DNA of 64,000 nucleotides from assembly GCF_947494125.1 (NCBI RefSeq), contig NZ_CANLTU010000002.1, forward strand, positions 310,001 to 374,000, given 5' to 3'. The translations under genes were made by a program, and so were the position numbers. The first letter of the stretch is position 1. Each line of letters starts with the position of its first letter. The notes under the pieces were generated by a model. The model did no database searches. It saw only the letters and a list, made by a program, of their open reading frames with translations, and was not told where the DNA came from. Shown here piece by piece: positions 24,525 to 33,496 of this stretch. The DNA comes from an uncultured Tenacibaculum sp. (GTDB lineage: Bacteria; Bacteroidota; Bacteroidia; Flavobacteriales; Flavobacteriaceae).

Positions 24525-25667
24525 TTAATAATTTACATAGTCTACAATCTCTAAACCATACCCAATCATACCAACACGTTTGGTTTGTTTTGTATTAGAA
24601 ATTAAACGTAATTTATGAATATGTAAATCATGTAATATTTGAGCTCCAATACCAAAATCTCTATTGTCCATAACAACTTTAGGAGCTTTCATTTCTCCAT
24701 TAGATTGATTTTCTTTTAAGCCACGTAAACGATTTAATAAGTTTAAGGCTTGACTTTGTTGATTTATAAAAACAATAGCTCCTTTACCTTCTTCATTTAC
24801 AACGTTAAACATTTGGTCAAGTTTCTTATCTGCGTTGTTGGTTAAGGTACCAAGAATATCATTATTAATAAGAGTTGAATTAATTCTTGTTAATATAGGT
24901 TCTTCTTTGGTCCAAGTACCTTTTGTTAAAGCAATATGAATTTGCTTGTTGGTAGTTTGCTGATAAGCGCGTAAACGAAAATCTCCAAAACGAGTTTGGA
25001 TATTAAAATCTTCTTTCTTTTCAATTAAAGAATCGTGTTCCATTCTGTAAGCAACCAAATCTTCAATTGAAACTATTTTCAAATCGAAATTTTTAGCAAC
25101 TTCTAATAATTGAGGCAAGCGAGCCATGGTACCATCCTCGTTCATTATTTCAACAATAACTCCTGCAGGTTCTAAGCCAGCTAGTCTAGCAAAGTCTATC
25201 GCAGCCTCAGTATGTCCAGTTCTTCTTAAAACACCTCCGTTTTTAGCCTTTAAAGGGAAAATATGTCCAGGTCTAGCAAGATCGAATGGTTTTGTATCAG
25301 AATTAACTAAAGCTTGAACAGTTTTTGCTCTATCAGAAGCAGAAATACCAGTAGTAACACCTTTACCTCGTAAATCTACAGAAACGGTAAAAGCTGTTTC
25401 CATAGGATCGGTATTATTGTTTACCATCATGTTTAACTCTAATTCTTTACAGCGATCTTCTGTAAGTGGAGTACATATTAAACCTCTTCCATGTGTTGCC
25501 ATAAAGTTGATCATCTCTGGCGTAACTTTATTAGCAGCGGCTAGAAAATCTCCTTCATTTTCACGATCTTCATCATCTACGACAATAATAACTTTACCGT
25601 TTTTAATGTCTTCAATGGCCTCTTCAATTGTGTTTAATTTAACTTTAGCAGTAGTGTGTGTTGTCAT
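24525..25667 (-). CDS. ribB: 3,4-dihydroxy-2-butanone 4-phosphate synthase with degenerate GTP cyclohydrolase II half
   Basis: 380 residues. The N-terminal half is a complete RibB: DDEDRENEGDF near 32, HGRGLICTPLT, a TGISASDRA loop, RPGHIFPL and RRTGHTEAAIDFARLAG. It makes the four-carbon unit of riboflavin from ribulose 5-phosphate. The C-terminal half (about 225-380) has the GTP cyclohydrolase II outline (FGDFRLRAYQ; DNRDFGIGAQIL; LRLISN) but contains no cysteine at all, whereas an active enzyme needs three zinc-binding cysteines. That half should therefore be inactive and a separate RibA is expected elsewhere. Starts 2 bases after the lptF/G stop codon. Confidence 0.9.
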   Translation of the reverse strand: MTTHTTAKVKLNTIEEAIEDIKNGKVIIVVDDEDRENEGDFLAAANKVTPEMINFMATHGRGLICTPLTEDRCKELELNMMVNNNTDPMETAFTVSVDLRGKGVTTGISASDRAKTVQALVNSDTKPFDLARPGHIFPLKAKNGGVLRRTGHTEAAIDFARLAGLEPAGVIVEIMNEDGTMARLPQLLEVAKNFDLKIVSIEDLVAYRMEHDSLIEKKEDFNIQTRFGDFRLRAYQQTTNKQIHIALTKGTWTKEEPILTRINSTLINNDILGTLTNNADKKLDQMFNVVNEEGKGAIVFINQQSQALNLLNRLRGLKENQSNGEMKAPKVVMDNRDFGIGAQILHDLHIHKLRLISNTKQTKRVGMIGYGLEIVDYVNY

Positions 25668-25669
25668 TG

Positions 25670-27106
25670 TTATGTTGTTTTCTCTTTTTTAGAGAATATG
25701 TTGTTTAATAAACTTCGCAATTTTGTAAAAAGGCTCTTAATATCAAAAAAGCCCTTGTCTTTTGTTGCTCTAATTGTTAACGTTATTGCCAAAGGTAGCA
25801 TTAAAAATACACTTAGCCAAGATCCGCCAATAGCAGTAAGAGAGCTTTCTTCAGCTAAATTTCTTCCAAAAGTATTACTGAAAAAATAGGTTACATAAAC
25901 AGCTATAGCTAAAATCATTGGTAATCCCATACCACCTTTTCTAATTATTGAACCAAGTGGAGCTCCAATAAAGAAAAGTAATAAACAAGAAAATGAAAAA
26001 GCAACCCTGTTATAAAACTCAATATCATAAAGGTTTAGATACTTTCTTTTATTTTTTAATGTTTGCTTATTTGATTTATTGTTATTTATAGTACGCTCTA
26101 TTTTTGAACTAGCACTGTTTATTATATTTTGCTTTTCTATTAAATTAAAATTATCTAGTATGTTTAATGAAAGGTCTTTATTAACTAAAGAATCTGGGTA
26201 AGAATGTAAATTATCTACATCTATATTTAAGAATAAATTTTTAGCTCTATTAGAAATAAAATCATCATAATTTTTTTTCATAGTAGGCAACGTATCTTTA
26301 AGCTGATTTAAGCTTAACATATTATATTGCTTAGTGTATCTCATTGTTTCAACATCCGTACCAGATAAAGAAGAGATATCAATATTGATAATATACTCAT
26401 CAAAATAAGCATGAGATGCAGGCATTTTGTTTTTTAAATCACTTTTTACGTGGCCTTCAAAATAATAACCATCTTCTAAAATAAGGGTCATATATCTACT
26501 TCCTTCATCAGAAATAATTTTTCCTTTCTCGGCAGTTATAATTTTATTATTACCTTTTTTTGCAGATAAATCATAAATAATAACCTTTTTTAAAAGGTTG
26601 TCTTCTTCTCCATATTTTTCATCAAACTTAATCTGAAAATTTGGTAATTCTGTATTAAAACTACCAGCAACTAAGGCAATTGCAGGTTGTTTCTTTTTAA
26701 TATTAATTTTCATATTTAATTGTTTCAACATTGCATATGGATATACATTGTTTAGAAACAGAAAATTAATACCACTTAATATGAATGTTAAAAAAATTAA
26801 AGGACGAACCATTCTAGGTAAAGAAACTCCAGCAGATTTTGTAGCTGCAAATTCGTAGTTTTCTGATAAACTACCTAGAGTCATAATAGAAGAGAGTAGT
26901 ACTCCAATAGGTAAAGCTTGTGGAGCCATTAAAAGAGTCGTGTACCAAAGGAATTTTAAAATAATTGGTATACTAATTCCTTTTCCTGCAAAATTATCAA
27001 AAGCAAGCCACATGGCCTGCATTACTAATACGAATAGTATGATTAGGAAGGTTGCTAAAAAAGGTTTTAAAAAACTTTTTAAAATATATCTGTCTAGTAT
27101 TTTCAC
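25670..27106 (-). CDS. LptF/LptG-type lipopolysaccharide export permease
   Basis: 478 residues from a GTG. Six membrane helices in the YjgP/YjgQ pattern: about 12-34 and 55-80 and 98-120 before a periplasmic jellyroll domain (about 125-355), and three after it (about 365-445). The LptB2FG complex lifts LPS from the inner membrane. MKILDRYILKSFLKPFLATF at the N-terminus is characteristic. The periplasmic part is larger than in E. coli and contains a helical Asn/Lys-rich piece (280-355). A TAACTTTG -7 element ends 5 bases before the GTG. Downstream ribB is 2 bases away. Confidence 0.88.
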   Translation of the reverse strand: MKILDRYILKSFLKPFLATFLIILFVLVMQAMWLAFDNFAGKGISIPIILKFLWYTTLLMAPQALPIGVLLSSIMTLGSLSENYEFAATKSAGVSLPRMVRPLIFLTFILSGINFLFLNNVYPYAMLKQLNMKINIKKKQPAIALVAGSFNTELPNFQIKFDEKYGEEDNLLKKVIIYDLSAKKGNNKIITAEKGKIISDEGSRYMTLILEDGYYFEGHVKSDLKNKMPASHAYFDEYIINIDISSLSGTDVETMRYTKQYNMLSLNQLKDTLPTMKKNYDDFISNRAKNLFLNIDVDNLHSYPDSLVNKDLSLNILDNFNLIEKQNIINSASSKIERTINNNKSNKQTLKNKRKYLNLYDIEFYNRVAFSFSCLLLFFIGAPLGSIIRKGGMGLPMILAIAVYVTYFFSNTFGRNLAEESSLTAIGGSWLSVFLMLPLAITLTIRATKDKGFFDIKSLFTKLRSLLNNIFSKKEKTT

Positions 27107-27111
27107 AGATG

Positions 27112-27145
27112 CAAAGTTAGTAGGTTAGATGAATAAAAAAACAAA
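27112..27145 (-). promoter_or_regulatory. Promoter of the lptF/G-ribB unit, nearly leaderless
   Basis: On the minus strand TTTG (27145-27142), 22 bases, then TAACTTTG (27119-27112), an exact TAnnTTTG. The GTG start follows after 5 bases. Confidence 0.65.
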
Positions 27146-27196
27146 AGTTTTGTTAATGATTTATTAGTATCATTAACAAAACTAGTTTTTTATGTA

Positions 27197-27850
27197 TTAA
27201 TCGATAAAGTATCCTTGTTTTAAATACTTTTCTTTATCAAAAGAGAACAAGTTTTTAGAAATAGACTGATTACTTTTAAATTTTGTTATTGTAAAAGTTG
27301 TCTCAGCTCCATTTGAACCTATTTGAACTAATTTGTAAATATGTTTTGTTTTAGCATCTACACCTAATTGTACTTTTACGATATCTGAATTACTATCGAT
27401 AGGTGTTAAATCTACAAACTGAATTTTTCTTCCATTACTATTTTTCAATTTACCCATAGAAAAATTATAACCTTCTTTATAAAAAGTTAATAGTTTTGAA
27501 GGATAAATAAAACCATCTTCTTCATCTAAATCTCCATTAGTAACATTTACTTCTTTTTCTTCTTGATTAATTACGACTAACTTTTTACCATCAAAAAGAA
27601 AATTATTACCTAGATAATCTAGGTTGTATTTTTCTCCTGAAAGCGTAATTTCACCACGAATAGGAGGGTCGTTTGTAATACCTGCCTCTCTATTAACTAA
27701 TGAAGAATTGAAGCCGATAATCATATTATTATATGCCCCCATTTTAGTTGATACTTCATCTAATAACTTTTTAGCTTCAGAAGAAGTATTTTGTCCTATA
27801 GTATTTAAACTAATAAATAACCCGATAAATAATAATCCAACTTTTTTCAT
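27197..27850 (-). CDS. lolA: LolA-like outer-membrane lipoprotein carrier
   Basis: 217 residues. Signal peptide MKKVGLLFIGLFISLNTIG. The fold is the open beta barrel of LolA: SSEAKKLLDEVSTKM at the mature start, GEITLSGEKYNLDYLGNNFL, FDGKKLVVINQEEKEV and YKLVQIGSNGAETTFTITKF. LolA carries lipoproteins across the periplasm. It follows ftsK by 38 bases, as LolA-like genes do in many flavobacteria. Bacteroidota LolA is well diverged from the E. coli protein, but the strand order is kept. Confidence 0.85.
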   Translation of the reverse strand: MKKVGLLFIGLFISLNTIGQNTSSEAKKLLDEVSTKMGAYNNMIIGFNSSLVNREAGITNDPPIRGEITLSGEKYNLDYLGNNFLFDGKKLVVINQEEKEVNVTNGDLDEEDGFIYPSKLLTFYKEGYNFSMGKLKNSNGRKIQFVDLTPIDSNSDIVKVQLGVDAKTKHIYKLVQIGSNGAETTFTITKFKSNQSISKNLFSFDKEKYLKQGYFID

Positions 27851-27888
27851 TCTATCTTTTTGCTTCCGTCTTCGGAATATTTTAATTG

Positions 27889-30318
27889 TTATTTCTTTTC
27901 GTTTTCTAATAATTGCTCAAGTGCAACAAAATCAGGAACTAAAACTTGTCTAGCTTTACTACCTTCAAAAGGACCAACAATACCAGCCGCTTCTAATTGA
28001 TCAATTAATCTACCTGCTCTATTATAGCCTAATTTTAATTTACGTTGCAATAAAGATGCTGAGCCTTGTTGCGCTGTAACAATAACTTCAGCCGCTTCTT
28101 TAAAGAGTTTATCTCTGTCTGCAATGTCTATATCAACATTTGTGCCACCTTCTTCACCAACATATTCTGGTAATAAATGAGCATCAGGGTATGCGCGTTG
28201 AGAACCAATGAAATCAGTTATTTTTTCTACTTCAGGAGTATCTACAAATGCACATTGAATCCTATTTAAATCATTTCCTGCTGTATATAACATATCTCCA
28301 CGACCAATTAATTGATCTGCTCCACCTGCATCTAAAATCGTTCTCGAATCTATTTTAGAAGTTACTCTAAACGCAATTCTTGCAGGGAAATTAGCCTTTA
28401 TAATACCTGTTATTACATTTACTGACGGACGCTGAGTTGCTACAATTAAGTGAATTCCAATGGCACGTGCTAATTGTGCTAAACGAGCGATTGGAGTTTC
28501 TACCTCTTTACCAGCAGTCATAATTAAATCAGCGAATTCATCAATTACTAAAACTATATATGGTAAGAATTGATGACCGTTTTCGGGATTTAATTTCCTT
28601 GCTTTAAACTTGGTGTTGTATTCTTTAATATTCCGAACCATTGCATTTTTAAGTAAGTCGTAACGATTATCCATCTCTATGCACAAAGAGTTTAATGTAT
28701 TTACTACTTTGGCCGTATCTGTAATAATAGCATCTTCACTATCTGGTAATTTAGCTAAGTAATGACGCTCAATTTTATTAAATAAAGTTAATTCTACTTT
28801 TTTAGGATCGACCAAAACAAACTTAACTTCTGCTGGATGTTTTTTATAAAGAAGAGATGTTAATACAGCATTTAATCCAACTGATTTTCCTTGCCCTGTT
28901 GCTCCTGCCATTAATAAGTGAGGCATTTTAGCTAAATCAACAACAAAGGTTTCATTAGAAATAGTTTTACCTAAGGCAATAGGTAATTCCATTTGAGATT
29001 CTTGAAATTTCTTTGAAGAAATAACAGAATGCATTGAAACGATAGTTGATTTTTGATTAGGAACTTCAATACCTATAGTTCCTTTTCCTGGAATAGGTGC
29101 TATAATACGAATTCCTAGTGCAGAAAGGGATAAGGCAATATCATCTTCTAAATTTTTTATTTTTGAAATTCGAATACCTGCTTCAGGTACTATTTCATAG
29201 AGTGTAATTGTAGGGCCTACAGTAGCTTTTATTTGAGCAATACCAATTTTGTAGTTTTTTAGTGTTTCTACAATTTTATTTTTATTTGCTTCGAGCTCCT
29301 CTGGGTCTATAGAAATAGTTTCATTATATTCTTTTAATAAGTTGAATGTTGGGAATTTGAAATTACCTAAATCTAAAGTAGGATCAAATTCCCCAAAATC
29401 TTTTATTAATTGATTTGATAAATTTTCAGTAAAACTTTTCTCTTCTGAAATTTTTTCAATAGCAACTTCAACTTCTTTTTTTGTATCTTCTGAAACAGAT
29501 ATAGTTGGTTCTATATTTATATTAGGGTCTAAAATTACTTCCTCTTTTTTTATAGGAGAAATTGAAGTTTTAGCCTCGGAGTGTTTTGATATTGTAGGCT
29601 GAAGATCTTCAACAGATATTTCAAAATTAGATTTTTTGTTTTCTAACTCTTTATTTTCATTCTTTTCTAATTCGTTAGAAGTTATTTCTGTTGATTCTTT
29701 TCTTGCAAGATCATTTTCTTTACTCGTTTTTATTCGCTCATTTATTTTTTCAGGAGTAATACTAAATCGAGTAATTAAGTAGGTAAGTAGGAAAAATAAT
29801 AATAAAATAATAACCCCTGTTTTACCTAAAAATGTTTGTAGGTATTCATTAATTTCAAAACCTATAACTCCAGATAATAAAGCGTTTTTTTTCTCTACAA
29901 AACCTAAAGCTATCGAGAACCAAAGCATAATTAATAATCCCCAATTCCAAGAAGTAATAATCTTTTTTAAGTTCGCTTGTAGTAATACTCTAGCTCCTGT
30001 TAAAAATAATGTAATAGGAATAAGAAATGAACCTAAACCAAAACCTCTATAAATAAAAAAGTTACTCAATTTAGCACCTATTTTACCTAATAAATTTTTG
30101 GTAGGTATTTTTTTATCAGCAAATTGTGTTAAAGTACTTTGATCTTCTTGCCAAGAGAAGAAAAAAGAAATAAAAGCAACTGTTAAAAATATTGAAAACA
30201 GTATTAAAAACGCACCTGTAATAGTTTGATTTTGTCTATTAGAAAAGAAAGACGAAATCTTTTTAAATAAATTATTTTTAGGTCGTTTTTTTTGAACAGT
30301 TGTCTTTTTTTTTGCCAT
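27889..30318 (-). CDS. ftsK: DNA translocase FtsK
   Basis: 809 residues. Four N-terminal membrane helices (about 32-58, 85-108, 118-140, 158-185), an acidic, Glu/Lys/Ser-rich linker (about 195-320), the alpha-beta motor with Walker A GATGQGKS near 472 and Walker B VLVIDEFADLI near 595, arginine-finger region IATQRPSVNVITG, and the C-terminal gamma winged helix (LLQRKLKLGYNRAGRLIDQL) that reads KOPS-type polar sequences. FtsK pumps chromosome ends to the septum and activates XerCD at dif. Lies between dgkA and lolA. Confidence 0.95.
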   Translation of the reverse strand: MAKKKTTVQKKRPKNNLFKKISSFFSNRQNQTITGAFLILFSIFLTVAFISFFFSWQEDQSTLTQFADKKIPTKNLLGKIGAKLSNFFIYRGFGLGSFLIPITLFLTGARVLLQANLKKIITSWNWGLLIMLWFSIALGFVEKKNALLSGVIGFEINEYLQTFLGKTGVIILLLFFLLTYLITRFSITPEKINERIKTSKENDLARKESTEITSNELEKNENKELENKKSNFEISVEDLQPTISKHSEAKTSISPIKKEEVILDPNINIEPTISVSEDTKKEVEVAIEKISEEKSFTENLSNQLIKDFGEFDPTLDLGNFKFPTFNLLKEYNETISIDPEELEANKNKIVETLKNYKIGIAQIKATVGPTITLYEIVPEAGIRISKIKNLEDDIALSLSALGIRIIAPIPGKGTIGIEVPNQKSTIVSMHSVISSKKFQESQMELPIALGKTISNETFVVDLAKMPHLLMAGATGQGKSVGLNAVLTSLLYKKHPAEVKFVLVDPKKVELTLFNKIERHYLAKLPDSEDAIITDTAKVVNTLNSLCIEMDNRYDLLKNAMVRNIKEYNTKFKARKLNPENGHQFLPYIVLVIDEFADLIMTAGKEVETPIARLAQLARAIGIHLIVATQRPSVNVITGIIKANFPARIAFRVTSKIDSRTILDAGGADQLIGRGDMLYTAGNDLNRIQCAFVDTPEVEKITDFIGSQRAYPDAHLLPEYVGEEGGTNVDIDIADRDKLFKEAAEVIVTAQQGSASLLQRKLKLGYNRAGRLIDQLEAAGIVGPFEGSKARQVLVPDFVALEQLLENEKK

Positions 30319-30345
30319 GTATTTTTGTTAGAAATATATTGAACG

Positions 30346-30726
30346 CTACAATATAGCTATTATTTTAGGAAGATAAATAATACCAGCTATTACTAGTGAT
30401 ATTACGGCAGCAAATGCAGGAGCACCCGCAGCGATGTCTTTTATAAAACCAATCTTTTCATGATAATCAGGATGAATAAAATCAGCAACTTCTTCAACAG
30501 CGGTGTTTAAAGCTTCAGCAACTAAAACCATTCCAATAGCTAAACATTGAAACATCCATTCTGAAGCTGAAATATCAAAATAAAAGCCAATAATTGTAGC
30601 TAATATAGCAATACTAAATTGTGCTTTAATACTATCTTCTGTAGTTATCAACAACCACATTCCCTTTAAAGCAAATTTCATACTACGTAATCTACCTCTA
30701 AAATATCCGTCATTCGGGTTTTTCAT
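30346..30726 (-). CDS. dgkA: Diacylglycerol / undecaprenol kinase family protein
   Basis: 126 residues, three membrane helices (about 35-52, 57-75 and 100-122) after an amphipathic N-terminus (FRGRLRSMKFALKGMWLLIT). Active-site signature VAEALNTAVEEVADF with the glutamates and Asn of the DgkA family, then KDIAAGAPAFAAV. The enzyme phosphorylates diacylglycerol or undecaprenol in the inner membrane. It starts 4 bases after the tpx stop codon and precedes ftsK. Confidence 0.92.
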   Translation of the reverse strand: MKNPNDGYFRGRLRSMKFALKGMWLLITTEDSIKAQFSIAILATIIGFYFDISASEWMFQCLAIGMVLVAEALNTAVEEVADFIHPDYHEKIGFIKDIAAGAPAFAAVISLVIAGIIYLPKIIAIL

Positions 30727-30730
30727 AAAT

Positions 30731-31228
30731 CTAAAGAGCTTTTAAAGCAGCTTCGTAATTTGGTTCGTCAACAATTTCAGAAACTTGTTCGGTATATACA
30801 ACGTTTCCTTCTTCGTTTATGATAACAATACAACGAGAGTGTAATCCAGAAAGAGGACCGTTTTTTACTTCTAAACCATAATCTTTTCCAAATTTACCAG
30901 TAGAAAAGTCAGATAACATAACAACATTTTCAATTCCTTCAGCTCCACAAAAACGACCTTGAGCAAAAGGTAAATCTCTTGAAATACATAAAACTTTTGT
31001 GTTTTCTAAGCTAGCTACTTTTTTGTTAAACTCTCTAACCGAAGTCGCACAAGTTCCAGTATCAACACTTGGAAAAATATTTAAAATTAATCGACTACCT
31101 GAAAAATCGTTTAAACTTTTAATAGATAAATCAGTTGCAACTAGAGAAAAGTCTATTGCTTTACTACCAGTTGTTGGTAAATTACCTATTGTTTCTATTG
31201 CATTTCCTTGTAATGTTATTGAAGCCAT
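30731..31228 (-). CDS. tpx: Thiol peroxidase
   Basis: Atypical two-cysteine peroxiredoxin that reduces hydroperoxides with thioredoxin. 165 residues from the ATG at 31228 (MASITLQGN), the usual length. Peroxidatic Cys60 in VDTGTCATSVREF and resolving Cys94 in AQGRFCGAEG. An in-frame ATG eight codons upstream overlaps the -7 element TACCTTTG and is rejected. First gene of the tpx-dgkA-ftsK-lolA run. Confidence 0.95.
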   Translation of the reverse strand: MASITLQGNAIETIGNLPTTGSKAIDFSLVATDLSIKSLNDFSGSRLILNIFPSVDTGTCATSVREFNKKVASLENTKVLCISRDLPFAQGRFCGAEGIENVVMLSDFSTGKFGKDYGLEVKNGPLSGLHSRCIVIINEEGNVVYTEQVSEIVDEPNYEAALKAL

Positions 31229-31249
31229 TTTTTCTGTTTTTAAGAACAT

Positions 31250-31257
31250 CAAAGGTA
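31250..31257 (-). promoter_or_regulatory. -7 element of tpx
   Basis: TACCTTTG, an exact TAnnTTTG, 21 bases before the ATG at 31228. It overlaps the alternative ATG at 31252. Confidence 0.6.
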
Positions 31258-31309
31258 ATTAAATTTATTAAAAAATTATGAAGATAAAGGTAGTAGACTA
31301 TTAAAAAGT

Positions 31310-31317
31310 TATCTTCG
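31310..31317 (+). promoter_or_regulatory. -7-like element of the MATE gene
   Basis: TATCTTCG, one base from TAnnTTTG, 21 bases before the TTG start at 31339. Confidence 0.45.
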
Positions 31318-31338
31318 CCCTTCGAAATAATATAAGTT

Positions 31339-32727
31339 TTGAATTTACAACAATATACATCCGAATTTAAGTACAATTGGAAACTAGCTGCTCCAGTAAT
31401 GCTAGGAATGCTAGGGCATACTTTTGTTAGTTTTGTTGATAATATTATGGTAGGGCAGTTAGGAACTGCAGAGTTGGCTGCGGTTTCTTTAGGGAACAGT
31501 TTTATGTTTATAGCAATGTCTTTAGGAATTGGTTTTTCAACAGCTATAACACCATTAATAGCTGAAGCTGATTCTTCTGATAATTTTACACAAGCAAAGT
31601 CAACATTTAAACATGGTTTGTTTTTATGTACCGCAATAGGGATTTTGATGTTTTTGATGGTTTTCTTTTCAAAGCCTTTAATGTATTTAATGAAACAGCC
31701 TAATGAGGTTGTAGAACTAGCAATACCGTATTTAGATTTAGTGGCTTTCTCATTAATACCTATGATCGTTTTCCAGGCATTTAAACAGTTTAGCGATGGA
31801 ATGTCTATGACTAGATATCCGATGTATGCAACAATTGTAGCTAATGTTTTAAATGTAATTTTAAACTACCTATTTATTTTTGGAAAATTTGGATTTCCAG
31901 AGTATGGTATAGTAGGAGCAGCGTACGGAACTTTAATATCAAGGTTTGTAATGGTGTTTTATCTTTGGTGGTTATTAACTAAAAAAGAGCGTTCAAAACG
32001 ATTGGTAACTAATATTAAATTGTTTGTATTAGATAAATTAATGCTTAAAAAAATCATTAATTTAGGAGCTCCAAGTGCCATGCAAATGTTTTTTGAGGTT
32101 GCTATATTTACCGCAGCAATATGGTTGAGTGGACTGCTTGGGAAAAATCCTCAAGCTGCAAATCAGATAGCTTTAAACTTATCTTCAATGACTTTTATGG
32201 TAGCTATGGGGTTAAGTGTAGCTTCTATGATTAGAGTAGGTAATCAAAAAGGATTACAGGATTATAAAGAATTAAGAAGAATAGCTTTTTCAATATTTTT
32301 GCTAGGTATTATTTTAGCTGTAGCTTTTGCTACTATCTTTTTTGTATTTCATAAAAGTTTACCTAATTTATATGTAGATTTGAGTGATACAAATAATTAT
32401 GCTGATAATATGGAAGTAATGAAGATTGCCGCAAACTTATTAATTGCTGCGGCTATTTTTCAAATATCAGACAGTATACAAGTAATGGTTTTAGGAGCTT
32501 TACGTGGTTTACAAGATGTAAAAATACCAACTATAATAACTTTTATTTCGTATTGGGTTGTTGGGTTTCCAGTGAGTTACTTTTTAGGAACTGAGGAACA
32601 ATATGGAAGTTTTGGAATTTGGCTAGGTTTATTAGCGGGACTAACCACTGCTTCTATTTTATTATTCATACGATTTAATAAATTAACATTAAAATTGATT
32701 AAAACAAAACATAATGGACTTACCTAA
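31339..32727 (+). CDS. MATE family multidrug efflux transporter
   Basis: 462 residues from a TTG (start MNLQQYTSEFKYNWKLAAP). Twelve membrane helices in two related halves; the first helix region carries the MATE landmarks APVMLGMLGHTFVSFVDNIM and VGQLGTAELAAVSLG, the second half GAPSAMQMFFEVAIF. NorM-like exporters move cationic drugs out with Na+ or H+. The exact substrate is unknown. Its last 14 bases overlap the start of the next small gene, so both are translated from one message. Confidence 0.9.
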   Translation: MNLQQYTSEFKYNWKLAAPVMLGMLGHTFVSFVDNIMVGQLGTAELAAVSLGNSFMFIAMSLGIGFSTAITPLIAEADSSDNFTQAKSTFKHGLFLCTAIGILMFLMVFFSKPLMYLMKQPNEVVELAIPYLDLVAFSLIPMIVFQAFKQFSDGMSMTRYPMYATIVANVLNVILNYLFIFGKFGFPEYGIVGAAYGTLISRFVMVFYLWWLLTKKERSKRLVTNIKLFVLDKLMLKKIINLGAPSAMQMFFEVAIFTAAIWLSGLLGKNPQAANQIALNLSSMTFMVAMGLSVASMIRVGNQKGLQDYKELRRIAFSIFLLGIILAVAFATIFFVFHKSLPNLYVDLSDTNNYADNMEVMKIAANLLIAAAIFQISDSIQVMVLGALRGLQDVKIPTIITFISYWVVGFPVSYFLGTEEQYGSFGIWLGLLAGLTTASILLFIRFNKLTLKLIKTKHNGLT

Positions 32728-32938
32728 ATTTTTACTAGCCGATAGCAGTAATCACCCTGATGATATTTTTGTACTGCATACTGAATTTCCCCGATTTTTA
32801 ATTAATTTGAAAGATGATGAAGTGGAATGGTTTGAGGATTTAACTGGTGAAAAAGAAGATGATATTACTACAGAACTTGCAAGTTTAATGGATAAAGCAG
32901 GAGAATTTTACGATGAAGAAATGAAAAAATACGAATAA
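32714..32938 (+). CDS. Small acidic conserved protein
   Basis: 74 residues, very acidic (FPRFLINLKDDEVEWFEDLT, EKEDDITTELASLMDKAGEF), soluble, no metal or enzyme motif. It begins inside the 3' end of the MATE gene in another frame and ends in a strong terminator. I recall such a protein as conserved in flavobacteria but cannot name a family. The fully charged helix pair suggests a protein-binding role. Confidence 0.75.
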   Translation: MDLPKFLLADSSNHPDDIFVLHTEFPRFLINLKDDEVEWFEDLTGEKEDDITTELASLMDKAGEFYDEEMKKYE

Positions 32939-32965
32939 GTTTTATTTGTATTTATTTAAAATTTT

Positions 32966-32997
32966 AAAACCATTGAATTAATTAATTCAATGGTTTT
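32966..32997. terminator. Two-way terminator
   Basis: A 32-base perfect palindrome (AAAACCATTGAATTAA and its complement) between convergent genes ending at 32938 and 33010. Confidence 0.9.
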
Positions 32998-33009
32998 TCA
33001 TTTACTAGA

Positions 33010-33483
33010 TTATTTATTTAAAAGATTTTTTGCTTGACCTTTCCAATCGTCTCTAACAATTCTACCAGGAAAAAATTGGATTAAATCAGTTACAGTTTCT
33101 ATATCTTCGAAAGATAATTTACTTATTTGTTCATAAGTATAAATACCAATACTATTTAGTTTGGTTTCAATAAAACTACCAACTCCTTTAATTTTAGTTA
33201 AATCATCTTTATCTTCTTCTTTAGCCTTTCCAATAGTTTTTAAACTAAGCTTTTTTGGTTGTTTTATTTCAATACCACCACGCTCAACTGTCTTTTTTGC
33301 TCTTATAGTTGATTGCATTTCATCTCTCAATTCAGATATAACATGCGTGCTTTCTGTTAATTTTGATTGATATTTATTTTTATAATAATACCAAGAAAAT
33401 ATATAGCCTATTAAAAAGGCGCCTAACATCCAAAAGAATATTTCTAAAAGATGCGTCGTTTGATTCGTAATAAATAAAGTCAT
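33010..33483 (-). CDS. Membrane-anchored helix-hairpin-helix protein
   Basis: 157 residues. One N-terminal membrane helix (about 12-32, LEIFFWMLGAFLIGYIFSWY), a coiled-coil-like part (about 38-70), then a C-terminal HhH domain: DDLTKIKGVGSFIETKLNSI, GIYTYEQISKLSFEDIETV, PGRIVRDDWKGQAKNLL. That domain is the one called 'predicted flap endonuclease-1-like 5' DNA nuclease' in databases, although no catalytic residues are evident. Role unknown. It is 13 bases downstream of the OmpA-like gene. Confidence 0.8.
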   Translation of the reverse strand: MTLFITNQTTHLLEIFFWMLGAFLIGYIFSWYYYKNKYQSKLTESTHVISELRDEMQSTIRAKKTVERGGIEIKQPKKLSLKTIGKAKEEDKDDLTKIKGVGSFIETKLNSIGIYTYEQISKLSFEDIETVTDLIQFFPGRIVRDDWKGQAKNLLNK

Positions 33484-33496
33484 TTTTAACGGGGAG

